From the NCBI RefSeq assembly GCF_910592395.1, contig NC_088309.1, positions 19,966,599 through 20,030,598 of the forward strand: DNA of 64,000 nt, given 5' to 3'. Position numbers and translations under genes: made by a program. Below, piece after piece: positions 45,063 through 57,464 of this stretch; position 1 is the stretch's first letter, and each line of letters opens with the position of its first letter. The DNA comes from Lineus longissimus. Taxonomy: Eukaryota > Nemertea > Pilidiophora > Heteronemertea > Lineidae. Below the pieces are notes generated by a model. The model did no database searches. It was not told where the DNA came from and saw only the letters and a program-made list of their open reading frames with translations.

Positions 45063-48000
45063 ATGGGAGATAGCATCGACGCCCTCAAACGTCTCTACGA
45101 TATTTGGCAGGCAGGGCGAAATGGGGATGCCAATTCCACTCACAAGTAAGTGACAACAATAACAAGAAATTACAATGATTTGTCAATGAATTCTTGGACT
45201 CTGATAAATCAAACCAAGATATAGTTCACTCTTTCTCCATACATGCTCCATTCCCTCACGAAGCTCACACGCCGGCATGGACCCATTTGTACATGAAGGC
45301 ATCTCTCCTACCCTCCTCGATACCCATACATGTCTCGTCTGTCACAAGTGAAACAATTGGTACACGTATAGGCATCTCTCTTTACCATACGCGCTCCCTT
45401 CCTTTTACTCATCGGACACCCGTGGAACCATTGTTCACTAAGGACGCATCTATCTTCTCCACACATGTTCCCTTACTGTAGTACTCATCTAACAGACCTG
45501 GAACCATTGGTACAAAAAGGCATCTCTCGTCTCCATACATGTCCCCTTCTTCTTGCTCATCTGAGAAGTACACTCAAAATAATGCCGTGCGATGCTTTGC
45601 TGAAAAAAATGTCTGATGGTCACCATTGTCTTTTCAGCCAAACAGAATGTCACCGTTTAATCGAGCAGGACACATTCTTTTTATGGGTTTTAATACCGTC
45701 GGTAAGTTTTTTGAATGAGACCGATTGACGATGATAAGCAGGTATTCCAATCAGTATCAGGATGAAATTTTGACCAATGATTCTCAAGCCTGATGGAATC
45801 TGAGGGTGGCCGCAAACTTTTGGTCTGTAGTGCATATATACCGGTCAAATGAATTAATGAGGTTTCGAGTTTTCGGGCCTCACTGCGGCGCACCTTGACC
45901 AGAGCAAAACATTTGGTATACACGACGTCTGATTTTTGCTAACAATGGTGGATATCCCTAAATACTCGTACAGGTTGCATTCTTATAGCAATAATTGCCT
46001 TGCTTATTTTTTTAAATTGCAGTCGGTCATAGTTATCATTCTGATGTTTTTCGTCAAACGGGTACGCCTGTGGCCGAACATCTTATTCGGAAGACCAGGG
46101 ATTCTTATGTAAGTTGTGACCTTCTGCGGCATATAGGCAAATTTATCAAAGAAAGAACAGGACGAGTGCTCATCCAAGATCACATATTTTACATTTTTTG
46201 ATTTGGTGAGTTCGATCATCTTTCACCTCTGTGCCGGCGTTGTTTTTTCGGGGTCTCATTTCCGGTTCCTTGTTCATTGATAACAAAATTCTTGGAATCC
46301 GCTCAAAGTAGTCAGTAAGGTTCAAAAGTGACATTTTTCACATTTGACCAAAATCTTGTTGATGCACCAAATATTAGAGTTTATTTGAAGTAATGAGGTC
46401 CAAATTTATGCTCAATATCATGACATTTATTACTTATTTGCATGTTGTCTAACCTGATCATTCCAGTCCGATGGACTTCCTTGACGACAGAGGACTCCGA
46501 CTCTCGTACGCTGCTGTTTATGGTCTGACATCATCATTGTGTCTTAGAATGATACTGCAGGATTACCCCATCAAATTAACTGGTCCCGTCTTTATAACAG
46601 GTTAGCATCTTGGCGGTTGCCGTCAATTTTTCAAGTTAAATATTGTTTAAAAGTCAACCGGTCACGCGCAAAGACGGGGAATATCTCTTTCCGTGTTTCA
46701 ATAATTCCCAAATGCTGAGACGCGTATACTCACCGGATGATGATGACTCCTTAAACTTCCCCAGAATTTCCAGATATGGTTAAAAACTTGCTGTCACATT
46801 CACTCATCAATACCGCGAGGCAGAGATTGTGTCCAAACAGCTCTTTGCCTTTTGATCATGTCATGCTGTGAGAGCTGTACTTTTTCAGTGTTCATAAAGT
46901 TGGGCACCATGGTGGTGTACGGGTTTGCGCTATACCCCCTCCTCGCCGTGCTTACTACAGGAACAGTGTTGAGTCTGGGGATGGGTACCCTCTACATTTG
47001 GCTGTTCTTCATTATCAACATGATCCATGCCACGGACTGTGCTGGTGACTGGAACTGGGTAGGTAAAACGTCCACGTAAAAAGTACGCCATATGAAGGAC
47101 GAGAAAAATACTACGCGGTAGAAGTAAGGATGTGGGCTGCTGATATCGTTTGGTATGGCATGCGAAGCTATAGAGTAGTCTAAATCAGCACATCATTGGA
47201 CCATTTATATATGCAGTGGCCATGTCATGAAGGCAACACAACTACATGCTTTGGCTAACCTTGAAGGCCCCAGAATGATGCCAAATTCAACCTGGCCTGG
47301 GCGCGTGTAGGAGAAATGATAGGTCATTTGCCCCCACTGTATCTTAAATAGATAAACATAAAAGATCTGGGTGACCTTATGCTTATTCCTTTAGGATTGT
47401 ATCGAAATTCCCACATTTTCGATTGCAGCGATTCTATATAGAGATAGTGTTCTTGCCAGCCATCCCAGAGTTAGCTTGTTCACTCTTTCTGTCTATCTCC
47501 ATCCCATTGAGAATGATTCGCATCCTCCTCAGCAAGTGGAACGACGTAGACAAGGTTGGTGAAAGTGCCAGGCTTATAAGAGGAGGTTGTTGGTTCGATT
47601 TTCAGAAGGATCACCGCTGTGTTGTCTCAGTGTCCTTGAGCAAGACGCCCTTCACTGCTCGTCCTGAGAATGATCAGTGATAGTTCCTCGTTCCATGTAC
47701 CATTTAAATATTCTCCCATCCAAGTTGACAGTACCTTCAGATGGAGTTCTCTCCTTGGCCAGGGACGGAGTCACTTTGCGAATTAACCAACTTGGCGCCC
47801 AATCGTATTGTGGTGCGCAAAATGTTCAGATTCATGACGATGCACCTTGACGAATGACACATGTACACTTGTTTTTGCAGCAGACATTTTTTGAAAACTC
47901 TTACCAGGCGGAATATGTAAGACAGCTGTTTAGGAAACCTCCAAAATGGTGGTAAGATATATCACTACAAGCTATAAAGGCCTGTTACATTTGTATACTG

Positions 48001-51000
48001 CATCTTTTCTCCAAGTGACGCACGGTTTCCATTTCTCAGCCAGTGAGTTTCCGAACGCTCAGGAATTATGAATTACGAATTACGAATGACCAGTGCAGTG
48101 CATGAACATCCTGTTTTTTTGGAGTAGGTATGCGTTGATGATGGTCCTTTGCCCAAAGGTTCCTGCATCCAAACCATACATGTACAGTACTTGTATTTTC
48201 ATGCAAACGAACCATTTTTATTTCAAGCACGACCAACTTCGACTCCAACATGGAATTGACGCAGCGGGTCAAAGGCAAACTTAGATCTCTGGTGGAATTG
48301 GAAGAATCCGGCTTTCGCTACTCCCCACGAATTCTGTCAACCTATGCTGCAGGCTCGATTTTATTGTTTTTGGTAGGTTGAAATTGATACCGACGTTGGG
48401 GTGTTGATTGTCTTACCAAACACCGCAAGGGTGGGGCTCAAATTAGTCAATGAGCCTCGCCGTTTTTTTGCGACCCAAAAGTATACTCGTGCGGTCCCAA
48501 TAGCCGAGTCAATTAACTATAAATCCACTCCACCGAGTCACATCTCGCTTAAAACTCTTTTTAAACCAGCTGCCAAAAGATATAATGAGGTGTCGATAAC
48601 AAGTTTATACATCTGCAGTTTTAAAATTTTACGAAGAGAAATGATTTCTTTTTATCTATTCGATTATTCTTTTTATGATGATTCTTCAGATCGCTTATAA
48701 CCTCTACTCCATCCTGATAACCACGATGGAGGCCATCATCAATCCATTTCAAGCATATATAGATGAATGGAATGACACAAGGACATTGTTCGAAGTATAT
48801 AAAAATGTTTCATCGTATGAGCCCGACTCTTATGTTGGAGTGGTAAGGATCGTCAACCATTGGCTTGGCACTGCCTTGAGTAAGTCTCAACCCACGAGGA
48901 CGGCCGTCGTGGTGGGTTAGCCATCAAATACAAATAGACTGATCACCGACACATTTTGTCAGGTCAGTAAGACCCATTCCTGAATGGGAGAGCTACATTT
49001 TGTACATCATCGGTGATCCCTTGAAGGACTTAGCTAGTAAGCCCAAAACCAAGGTAACTGAATTTAGAGCAGAGGTCTTTGGCAACCCGAACTTCAGCAG
49101 GAGGCGTTGTCTTCTATTCAAAACCGAATTGGAATCTCTGGAAACTGCTAGTCTCCTGTGGAATAAATATAAATTGCAGTTTTAAAACTTGTTAAAAAGT
49201 ACCCAAGCAAAAATGTGTACACGAATATTCCGGCCAAGCATCATATTGCGCTATTCCTTGCGCTAGTCTTGCGTTAATTATTCAGGGTGGGAATGAAAGG
49301 CATCGCTTTCTTTCAGTTGTTTTCTGCCTCTCCTTGACCCTTGCTGGTGTGATCGGCATTGTCCAGTCTTTTCTTGGACTCCGTGCTTACAGGTCAGTAT
49401 CAAAAAATGATTCTAAGGCGAAAACTCTGGAGACCAAGAGCGAGCTAAAATTAACTGTTGACTTAATAAGAGTCTTTCAAATAAAAGACTTAATAAACCA
49501 GTCCAGTCTTCGTATCCAAGCGAAAAAAAGTATAGCCTAACTGAACTTGTGCGCTGAAGTCGTGACCGGCGTTCGACATTTCTCTGTACGTGTTTTCGTT
49601 AGTTCGTCGTCGTTCTGCCTAAAATGCATTGGAATAGCCGAAAGGGAGCTGGGCCCTCGTCTGATGGTATGCCAAGTGCGGTATCCCGCCACGTGCTACT
49701 ACATGTAAGCTTTGTAATCTACTCCATTTTCAATTCTGCCTTTTATAGAAATGACTACCTCAGTGCCTGCAGAGGCGAGTTCTCAAATGTGGGACTTGGT
49801 CATTCCTCTCTGATGGTAAGTATCACATTTGGCGAAAATTAGTATTTGCTATGCCATGCACCTACTATTATAGGACAGTAACATACATGTTTATAGACGT
49901 TAGGTATACGTTGCATGCCTACCATTATTGTTGAAAGAAGAAAATACCTTTCGAGAAAGACGTCGAGTAGAACAATGTACATGTATATGACATTGTACAT
50001 TATGTACTAGCTTTCCACCCATCATAGTTTTATCAAAAATTTTTTTTATTGATTCATGCCTCCATCTCCATATGTGTCCTACTTTTCAATCATTCGGACA
50101 CGCGAGCTGTTCTGCAAACGCACACATACGCATGCACACACACGCGCGTGCGCGCACGCACACACCCAAAAATATACCACGACCACCTTCTCCATTCAAG
50201 TTGCCTTCTTTTTATTCATAGCGCGGACTAATCTTATCCCATTCCAGCGGGCCTTTGTGAGCTATTCTGGTTACCAGGTTGCCTACATCTTTTGGGGTAA
50301 GTAACCCGGGCAGAGTTTTCAAAAAAGGAAGTACTTTGACAGGCCGATTTTAATTATCTTGTACAGCATTTGACTTCTAACGTAAACGCCAGTAAATGAT
50401 GAAGTCGCTGATGAATAAGCTCACATTAGAAGATGAAAGTTTCCGAGCCCTGGCAAGTTGGTCATCATATTATGATCAAGTTATTTACAATGCTTGAGAG
50501 GGAGAGTCACATCTGAGGTCCTGAACGACTCTGAGGCGAATCAGTTTCAACAGTCACGGCAAAACATTTCTCCATTTTTTTAATTAATTTTTACGATATA
50601 CATGTACGTTCGTTCCTTTTCAGCTTTCGTGCTCCAGTTCTTTGTTTTCTGTATCGTTTTTGCCATTCTCAGCTACATCTTCTTCATCCCGCTGATATAT
50701 GACAGCGCCACGTGGTTCTTAGACTACATTCGTGATTACTGGTAGGTAAAGGTAGCGTCTGTCTAACGTCTTATTTTTTTATCCTTCGGAGATAACGCGC
50801 CCCAATGCAGCCTGTATCTTTCATCACATTGAAGTCATTCTCAAATTTTACAAAGCAAAGTTTATAAATCTTCCTGATGAAGACGTGGCAGCGTCGAAGG
50901 TCAAAATAATATTCTAACAGAAAATAAATGGTTTTTATTAATTTTTAATGAATTAGTAATTATTATTTAGATCTTCTTTCGGACATTATTCATCTCGAAT

Positions 51001-52696
51001 CTTGATCAACACGGTAACTTCCTATTCTTCATCATCACGGCAACTTCCCATTCTTATATCTTACCGCCATGATCAATCACTTTCAATTTCGAATATTCCT
51101 CCCATAATTACCTCTCGATTTATATGTGCTAATTTCCATTTTCAGGCCGATCGTATCAGTCAGTCTGGTAGTCATCATAGCGTTGAACGTAACGGCCAGA
51201 TGCCTCTTTTTACAGCAGAGGGGAAAGGTATTCGCAATTGATAACAGGTATACGCTAATGCAGTGGAGGAGTTCAAACGCCAGTCTTTCCTCACGTTTGC
51301 ACTCAATTTTTATTCGGCTGTCTATCTCTATAAACGTCTACCACTGCGTAGAAGTGTTTTTGACAGGTCATCATAATCATCACAGGATATTCTGTTGACC
51401 CAACAGTAATTTTTGGACGCTGTATAACCAGTGTTTGCCGCTTTATTGAATTCCGGTACTCCCGGCTACTTCCCTCCCCATTCGGCGGATGGGTCGGCGC
51501 TGTCAAAGCAGAACACCGTATACCAACAAGACTTACAAAAAATGATGATAAACCATCGTTTTCCTTTCAGGCGGCTACTGTTCTGCGTGATGTTTTTCGC
51601 TTTCTTTTACAATGTGTTCGTGGGTTTGTTCTCCTGTTTACTGCGAATGGGCAAATCTGTAGTGTTTGGCCTGTTCTTCCTCAGCCGCCTCGACAGCAGC
51701 ACCCTCCCAAAGAAATTTGAAAAAATGGACCCAGGTAGGTCATATATATGCACGAGATGTGTTGGTTTTTCATACAAACTTGGGTTCCAGCCGTTGGCCG
51801 TGACTGGAGCCACTTTATGAGGTCTCCTATCTATTACTTTAACCATCTTTTACTACACCATTCTCAATGATCACGATGATATTGCAATCTTCATTAACTG
51901 TATCGCCGTTTGATAGGTTTCGAAGCTTACGTCGGTCTTATCCACGTCGAGACTGCCCACACCCATCCTGTCTTGGTGACCTTTGTCAACATGGTGAAGG
52001 AGGCCATACGGGAAAGGCGAGATCAAGAGAAAGAACAACAACTAAAAGAAACATCAGCATCAGCTAAAATAGTTGACTGTACGTATTCCTTTAATTCTAC
52101 GACCGATTATACTGGTACAATCTTTGTTTCCCTTACCTATAATTGCCTAATCAGAGGAATAGTAAAGACTCTTGTGATTAGGTTGCGGCGACCAATACCG
52201 GAAGAAAGCGCGATTTACAGAGCCTTTGTGATGACAGACAGACTGGGCCTGAGCGTAGGTTTCCCCAACAGGAAAGCTTAGCACCTTTGTGGAACCCGGC
52301 CTTTTTCCTTAATCAATTTAAAAATGCTAAACATATTGAGGAAATCACATATATCTCATCTGAGTAATTTTGGTTTCAGACGATGAGCTTGGTAGTATCG
52401 AAAGAATGGAACCAGACACAGACAGATCAGTGAAAAAGAGCAAACAAATCAGGTCGCGATGGTTCCTGTCCTACACCTTGATAAACAATCTTCCCCTTCG
52501 GGCGACAAGGAAGCATTACATTGACGCTGAGCGGGAAAAGCACAAGGAAAGGCAACAACGACGGTGTAGGAAGCAAGGCATTGAGTTGGAAGTTGAGGTG
52601 ATCGATCCAAATTATCCCAACAAGGGGAGCGAAGACCGCAGTGCCAGCATGGGAAACGTGTCAGAGAAGCATGGAACGCAGTATGAAACATTTTAA
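45063..52696 (+). CDS. STRA6: STRA6-family receptor (vitamin A / RBP receptor-like membrane protein)
   Basis: Seventeen coding exons: 45063-45145, 45638-45701, 46023-46108, 46467-46600, 46889-47058, 47429-47554, 47881-47951, 48228-48372, 48690-48879, 49317-49392, 49749-49815, 50248-50296, 50624-50741, 51146-51247, 51571-51734, 51917-52078, 52380-52696. Phases join: 707 aa (vertebrate STRA6 ~667). Seen: a short extracellular N-terminus with a Cys (ECHRL), first hydrophobic helix then VKRVRLWPNILFGRPG, IPMDFLDDRGLRLSYAAVYG, several further membrane segments, YSGYQVAYIFWG, ALNVTARCLFLQ, and the STRA6 signature DPGFEAYVGLIHVETAHTHP with LVTFVNMV. The cytosolic tail has SYTLINNLPLRATRKHY, as in STRA6. 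In vertebrates this receptor moves retinol from RBP4 into cells with bound calmodulin. The ligand carrier here is unknown. The donor after 47951 joins a CAAG acceptor, the weakest junction. Confidence 0.9.
45225..45570. repeat. ~73-bp degenerate tandem repeat in STRA6 intron 1
   Basis: GGCATCTCTC-like cores recur at about 45299, 45371, 45445 and 45519 (72-74 bp spacing), each preceded by a GAACCATTGGTACA-like block and followed by CATACATGT and TTCCTT-like sequence. Four copies, fully intronic. Confidence 0.7.
47555..47685 (+). mobile_element. Possible tRNA-derived SINE fragment in a STRA6 intron
   Basis: GGTTCGATT at 47592-47600 matches the core of a Pol III B box, with a possible A-box-like TGGTGAAAGTGCCAGG about 30 bases earlier. 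It is followed by GTGTCCTTGAGCAAGACGCC, which resembles conserved segments of many animal SINEs. No poly(A) tail or target-site duplication is clear, and the element starts right at the exon donor. Confidence 0.35.
50118..50166. repeat. CA/CG dinucleotide microsatellite
   Basis: Alternating purine-pyrimidine tract of CA, CG and CACG units inside a STRA6 intron; such tracts can adopt left-handed DNA. No coding meaning. Confidence 0.85.
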
Positions 52697-53723
52697 TGTT
52701 CAGCTATGATTAATTGTGTCTGAGTAGCTACCCGAAACTCCTAGAAACACTAACGGCGGTTACAGTAGCTATATTCCACCAAGGCTAGTCTTTCCTAATT
52801 CGTTATCATCATAATGATGAACTCCACGTATACTACAGTCCGAACAGACGCGCTTCCGTGTTTCTCCTTGGGTTGCCCCTTATTTCCGGCGAGTGACAAG
52901 TGCCCTCATACTGTGGTGGCCGGCCAAAATGGTGTACACACAGAATTCGTCATAAATCTGAGTAAGTCAACAATGAGTGAAAAATGATTTCGAGAAGATG
53001 ACCTTTTCGCATTTCAATCAATACCGAACAATAGACTTCAATCAATTAGTTGTCTCACCTCACGGCCGTTTAATGACAAGTATATCTCTTATCCGAATGT
53101 CCCGCTTTTGAAGTGCACATTTGGCCAAGAAAGGACTTTAGACAAAAACGCTGTCATCTTATGATAATGATAATGTCATTATTGGGATAATTCTTTGTGA
53201 TTATTGTGATTTTTATAAATTTTTACCGTATAGGGCAGAGGAAGGATACACACATTGTACAAATCGCAGTTATGCTTTACAATATTATAGGCTCAGGTAG
53301 ATGCATGCGTACCGTAGCAATAACTTATCACTTCAAAGTAATATGTTTTTGCCGGTACGTATATCACGATGAGGAGCTTTTGATATTAGCAGCTCCATCT
53401 TTTAACAACAACCTTATACAAATAAATATTATCTACAACATTAACAATACAGTTACAGAAAAAGATGTTCATTGTCAAAAACAACATTATGCACAAATCA
53501 CTTTACATCAGTAAAAGCTGAAAAATGAACTCTGTGGAGCATTGCTGAAGGATACTGGCCATTGCTGGTGCAGCTGTTTTCGTATTAGTCTTGCCATTTC
53601 CCAGTAAACATTTTCTCACTATATAGTCAGGTTAAAACGTATACGTTAAGATATACGAAGTCATAATTTCTGCACATTTGGATAAAGAACAGGGGTACGA
53701 GTTGCGCAATCTCAACCTCTCTT
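52697..53723. other. Convergent intergenic region, nothing recognised
   Basis: Separates the 3' ends of STRA6 (plus) and the SLC35E-like gene (minus). AT-rich, presumably holding both 3' UTRs. No gene, repeat or mobile element that I can support. Confidence 0.5.
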
Positions 53724-55327
53724 CTAGCTGCTCATTGAACTTTTCTGATAGAGCAAAATACCGACTAAAGTTATCGTGACACCTAATATACTGGTCATGG
53801 ACATGCTGTGATTAAACAGGATAACGGAAACAGCAATATTCAGAAGGATACCGCCATTGCCAAGGACTTTCAAGGTCAAGGGCGAAGTGTAGAAGGTCAC
53901 GACGAAGGTCAGGATGTTGTAGACGATCCCGTTTAGGCAGCTCGCCATGATGCTGAGCAGGAAATTGACGTCTGTGAAGTTGTTGTGTTCCTTCATCAGG
54001 GCATCGCCCTCCCAAATGATGGTTGCCAGACCCAGGATGCAGCTGCTTGGCAACGAGATGTGGTAGAGCAACGCCAGGGAGTTCACCTTCTCTTCTTTGA
54101 GGAGGCGCCCTAGGGGAAGGAACACAAAGATTGCTAGTTGATGATTTATTTGGGATATGACGGACTTTAGTCTTTTTGGTGAGAGTCTTTTGGCATTGAT
54201 ATTACAGCCGTCCTCTGGCATATAGCGCACACTGAGACTTCAAGAAATTTCGGCGTAGTATCCCAGATCAGATGGAAAAAGTGGAGTGCCATGAAGGGGT
54301 AAATATAGTCTTCGAAACATTTCAACGGACAATTTCAGAGGTATAAGATTACTCGTAGCCTAGTTAATAGGTTTGAAGCATGTCTATACTTATTAATCAC
54401 TGACAGACCTCCAAGAAACTGATATTTAAAGGTACCATTAGCATTCTTTCGTTGCCTGTGTAATGTTGCCCAATTACCTTCGAATAAAGACCGGAACGCC
54501 CGGAGTACCGTCGACCCAATCATGGCAGCAAACCCCGCCCAATGGAAGTTGACTTCACCAACGGCGCACAGAATCGTCCCGCCACACAGGGGTATCAGTG
54601 AGGTGTAGGTACTCTGGGTCAGCTGGATCCCTGTCATGCACTTCGCGAGGACCACTGTCACAGCAGGGCTGGTTGCCATGATCATTTTGGCGAAGGAGAC
54701 GTAGAGGTACTTGAGGCCAACGTTACCGAGGGCAATGCTTCCAGAGAACAGGGCACTGAGGATGTAAATTTGCCCCATCACTTTCCCGGGCAGTGGTGTG
54801 TTGTAAATGCGCAAAGGGGTCATAGTCAGTAGAAAGTGGTTGATGCAAAAAGATGTCAACATTTGTATTGCTGTCAAGGCGATTGGGAAGTTGAACTCGA
54901 ACGACGTCAGGATGAATTTGTTGAGGTTCGATATTGAAATACCCAAAATGAACCAGCCGGCCACTGCGATGGGAACTTTGAAAAAGTCCGTGAAATAATC
55001 AGTTTCCTGGCTAGTGTCGTCTGCCTGACGTGCTCCGCGACATGATGCGCTGACGACTTCGGATTCGCCTTTGCATGAGTCATTCCTGCCACCAAAGAGA
55101 AAACGTGAAGTACCATCGTCGGTCCGTTGTTTCTCGGCAGTTATTACCTCATTAGTCCGTTCTATCTCAGCAATCACGTCACTTTCTTCTTGTACAACGA
55201 AGTCAAAAGCATCACGGGCACTTTTTAAAGGGTCACTCAATGTCCGGCGGATTTTTGCATTAGTTTTATCCAGAGACCAACTTCTTCGCTTTCGTTTGTC
55301 CTGGAGCTTCCGCAGCCAAGTGGACAT
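53724..55327 (-). CDS. SLC35E-like nucleotide-sugar/triose-phosphate transporter
   Basis: Two coding exons on the minus strand, 54478-55327 and 53724-54109, joining in phase (GAA G | GG CGC) to 411 aa. A hydrophilic basic N-terminal region of about 120 residues precedes the membrane domain. That domain starts FFKVPIAVAGWFILGISIS and has about ten hydrophobic segments typical of the TPT/SLC35 drug-metabolite-transporter fold. Recognisable family blocks are NKFILTSFEFNFPIALTAIQ, LGNVGLKYLYVSFAKMIMAT, SPAVTVVLAKCMTG, and in exon 2 FYTSPLTLKVLGNGGILLNI with ITLVGILLYQKS. By resemblance it is nearest SLC35E4/E3, orphan Golgi-type transporters; the substrate is unknown. The long N-terminus with a SLDKTNAKIRRTLSDPL stretch is not part of the transporter fold. 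The intron (54110-54477) uses a GTAATT donor. Confidence 0.88.
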
Positions 55328-55911
55328 CTCACTTGAAATTCGTAAAGTTTGAGGATAAAAGCGGAAAAGGCTATCCTCAATTCGACTTGCTTAGGCTCAC
55401 TAACAGTCCTAAAAAACTCAGAAGAGTTTATGGTCAAAATCTTTCACAACATTAAGATCTCAACAAAATGTCAAAATCCTGTTTCGAAGTTTCCCGGACG
55501 GAATTACGGAGTCGGAGAAAGAGACGTCCGTTTACACCAAGTAGTGTTCCGGATTTCCAGTTTTGATAACAAGTCCCTTAATAATGTTCACTAAATGCGA
55601 GTCCGCCATGAAATGAAAGTTATCATTCAGGCGGGCACTAATTAGGACTTGATTTGGGTTGATTTGATAACTTAAGGTTGACGTGGTGAAATCTGCAGTT
55701 CAAGTTCTTCGTGACTCATGGGTCGAATTGCCGAAGCTACATGTGCGCGGAAACCTCGGGCAAAAAAGTGGAATGCGTCATGCTGACGGCACGTGGACAT
55801 TGTTTTGACTGAGATGTGACTGACACGAGGGGCCGGGGGGGGGGGTTGCCTCATAGATTTACCAATAAAGTAAATATTTCCGATCTGATAAGGTGAGACA
55901 GATATATACCA

Positions 55912-55945
55912 TAGTAGAACCTCACTATTAAGGACACCCTCGGTA
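55912..55945. mobile_element. Fragment of the TIR interspersed element, copy 3
   Basis: AGTAGAACCTCACTATTAAG and AGGACACCCTCGG match the 5' end of the elements at 14668 and 38494; the rest is missing where the 160-bp repeat array region begins. Confidence 0.65.
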
Positions 55946-56030
55946 CCCTTTCGCCAATCAATCTCTTAGTCATGTACACGTGGAAGCGACAGAATAACGA
56001 CCAACGCATCTTTTCTTCATCGCCTGTACG

Positions 56031-56570
56031 ACAACCAGGGACACTCAGGTGTCTCAATATCCCTATGAGGTTGACCTACTTGTAAGGCCTGTAGGACAAC
56101 CAGGGACACTCCTTGTCACCAGGTGTCTCAATATCCCCATGAGGTTGTCCTCCCAGTTGTCTTACTGGCAAGGCCAGCAGAACAACCAGGGACACTCTTT
56201 ATCATCAGGTGTCTCAATATCCCTATGAGGTTGTCCTACTTGCAAGACCTGTAGGACAACCAGGGACACTCCTTGTCTCCAGGTGTCTCAATATCCCCAT
56301 GAGGTTGTCCTCCCAGTTGTCTTACTGGCAAGGCCAGCAGCACAACCAGGGACACTCCTCATCACCAGGTGTCTCAATATCCCTATGAGCTTGTCCTACT
56401 TGCAAGACCTGTAGGACAACCAGGGACACTCCTTGTCACCAGGAGTCTCAATATCCCTATGATGTTGTCCTCCCAGTTGTCTTACTGGCAAGGCCAGCAG
56501 CACAACCAGGGACACTCCTCATCATCAGGTGTCTCAATATCCCTATAGGTTGTCCTACTAGCAACCAGTA
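56031..56570. repeat. 160-bp higher-order tandem repeat (74 + 86 bp)
   Basis: ACAACCAGGG starts at 56031, 56096, 56182, 56256, 56342, 56416 and 56502. After the first step of 65 the spacing alternates 86, 74, 86, 74, 86. The 86-bp type contains CCCAGTTGTCTTACTGGCAA, which the 74-bp type lacks. Both contain AGGTGTCTCAATATCCC and GAGGTTGTCCT. This is a dimeric satellite grown by amplification of a two-part unit. Confidence 0.92.
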
Positions 56571-57464
56571 GGAAGACTGGGAGTTCTTTCATGAACCAGA
56601 ACCAGAACTGATGGATGACATGTTGCCGATTTGGTTGCCCTGCATCAGCTACAAATGGAATTAAGTTGAAGAAGATTTTCTAGGGGAGGAAAAGGTAGCA
56701 AAATGGTCACTGATTGAGTCGTTACCTCTACATGTATGTGAGAACTCTCTCCGTTTGGTTTCCGTTCATTCCCACTCAATGGAGGACACACTTACAGAAG
56801 ACAGAATCACATCCGCAGTCATTGCTTTTTCTACCCGGTCATTGTAGTTTAGGCCAGTATGAAAGGAAGTTCTGTCTTGTAAATTGTTTTGCTAAGAGTG
56901 CTCCAAAATCGTAACCTCTGCTGTGGAGAATGTTGTGCTGCTGGTAATCCTAGGATTCCCAGTTACACCACTGGTAGGTCATTCAACCCAAAGAAAAATA
57001 TCTGTTGTCAAGGTAACATATCATTTATTGCATCCGTAGTAGCAAATGTCACAAACAGTGAATGGGCGATACATAAGGACAAGTCCTGTTAATCGGAAAC
57101 CCGCACAAGCCCGCGTGTCTTCTGTCACATTCACAAGGGACAATGGTTTCAGGTTTACTCAAGGTGGAAGTGAGGACACACCTCACACGGTAGGCAAAAT
57201 CAAAAGACCCCACCCCAATTACTGTAAGGGAAGGGGTCAAAGAGTAACCATGTGTGAAAACGCTCCTAACAAAATCTCCTTTTGTCTGTTTCTTCTGTGA
57301 TACACATGCCATTACTTCAACAACGAGCAAACCCAATACTATTTATTGTTCACTGTGTTTATGAGTTTCACCAAAGCACCTCACAACACAATGAAATACA
57401 ATCACCCCTCTCAGCAAGTGTCTCTTTTAAATGCACCTTGTTCTTATGTAGTGATACACCAGTG

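Larger units (their letters stand above)
55328..57464. other. Intergenic between SLC35E-like and POLR2M, repeat-rich
   Basis: Upstream of the minus-strand transporter and downstream of POLR2M. Holds an interspersed-element fragment (55912-55945) and the 160-bp higher-order repeat. No exon series is seen; open frames at 56700-57400 have no family motif. Confidence 0.6.

Noticed and set aside
56031-56570. Regular spacing reminiscent of a CRISPR array
   Set aside because: The genome is animal, the whole 74/86-bp units are similar rather than repeat-spacer, and no cas genes exist.
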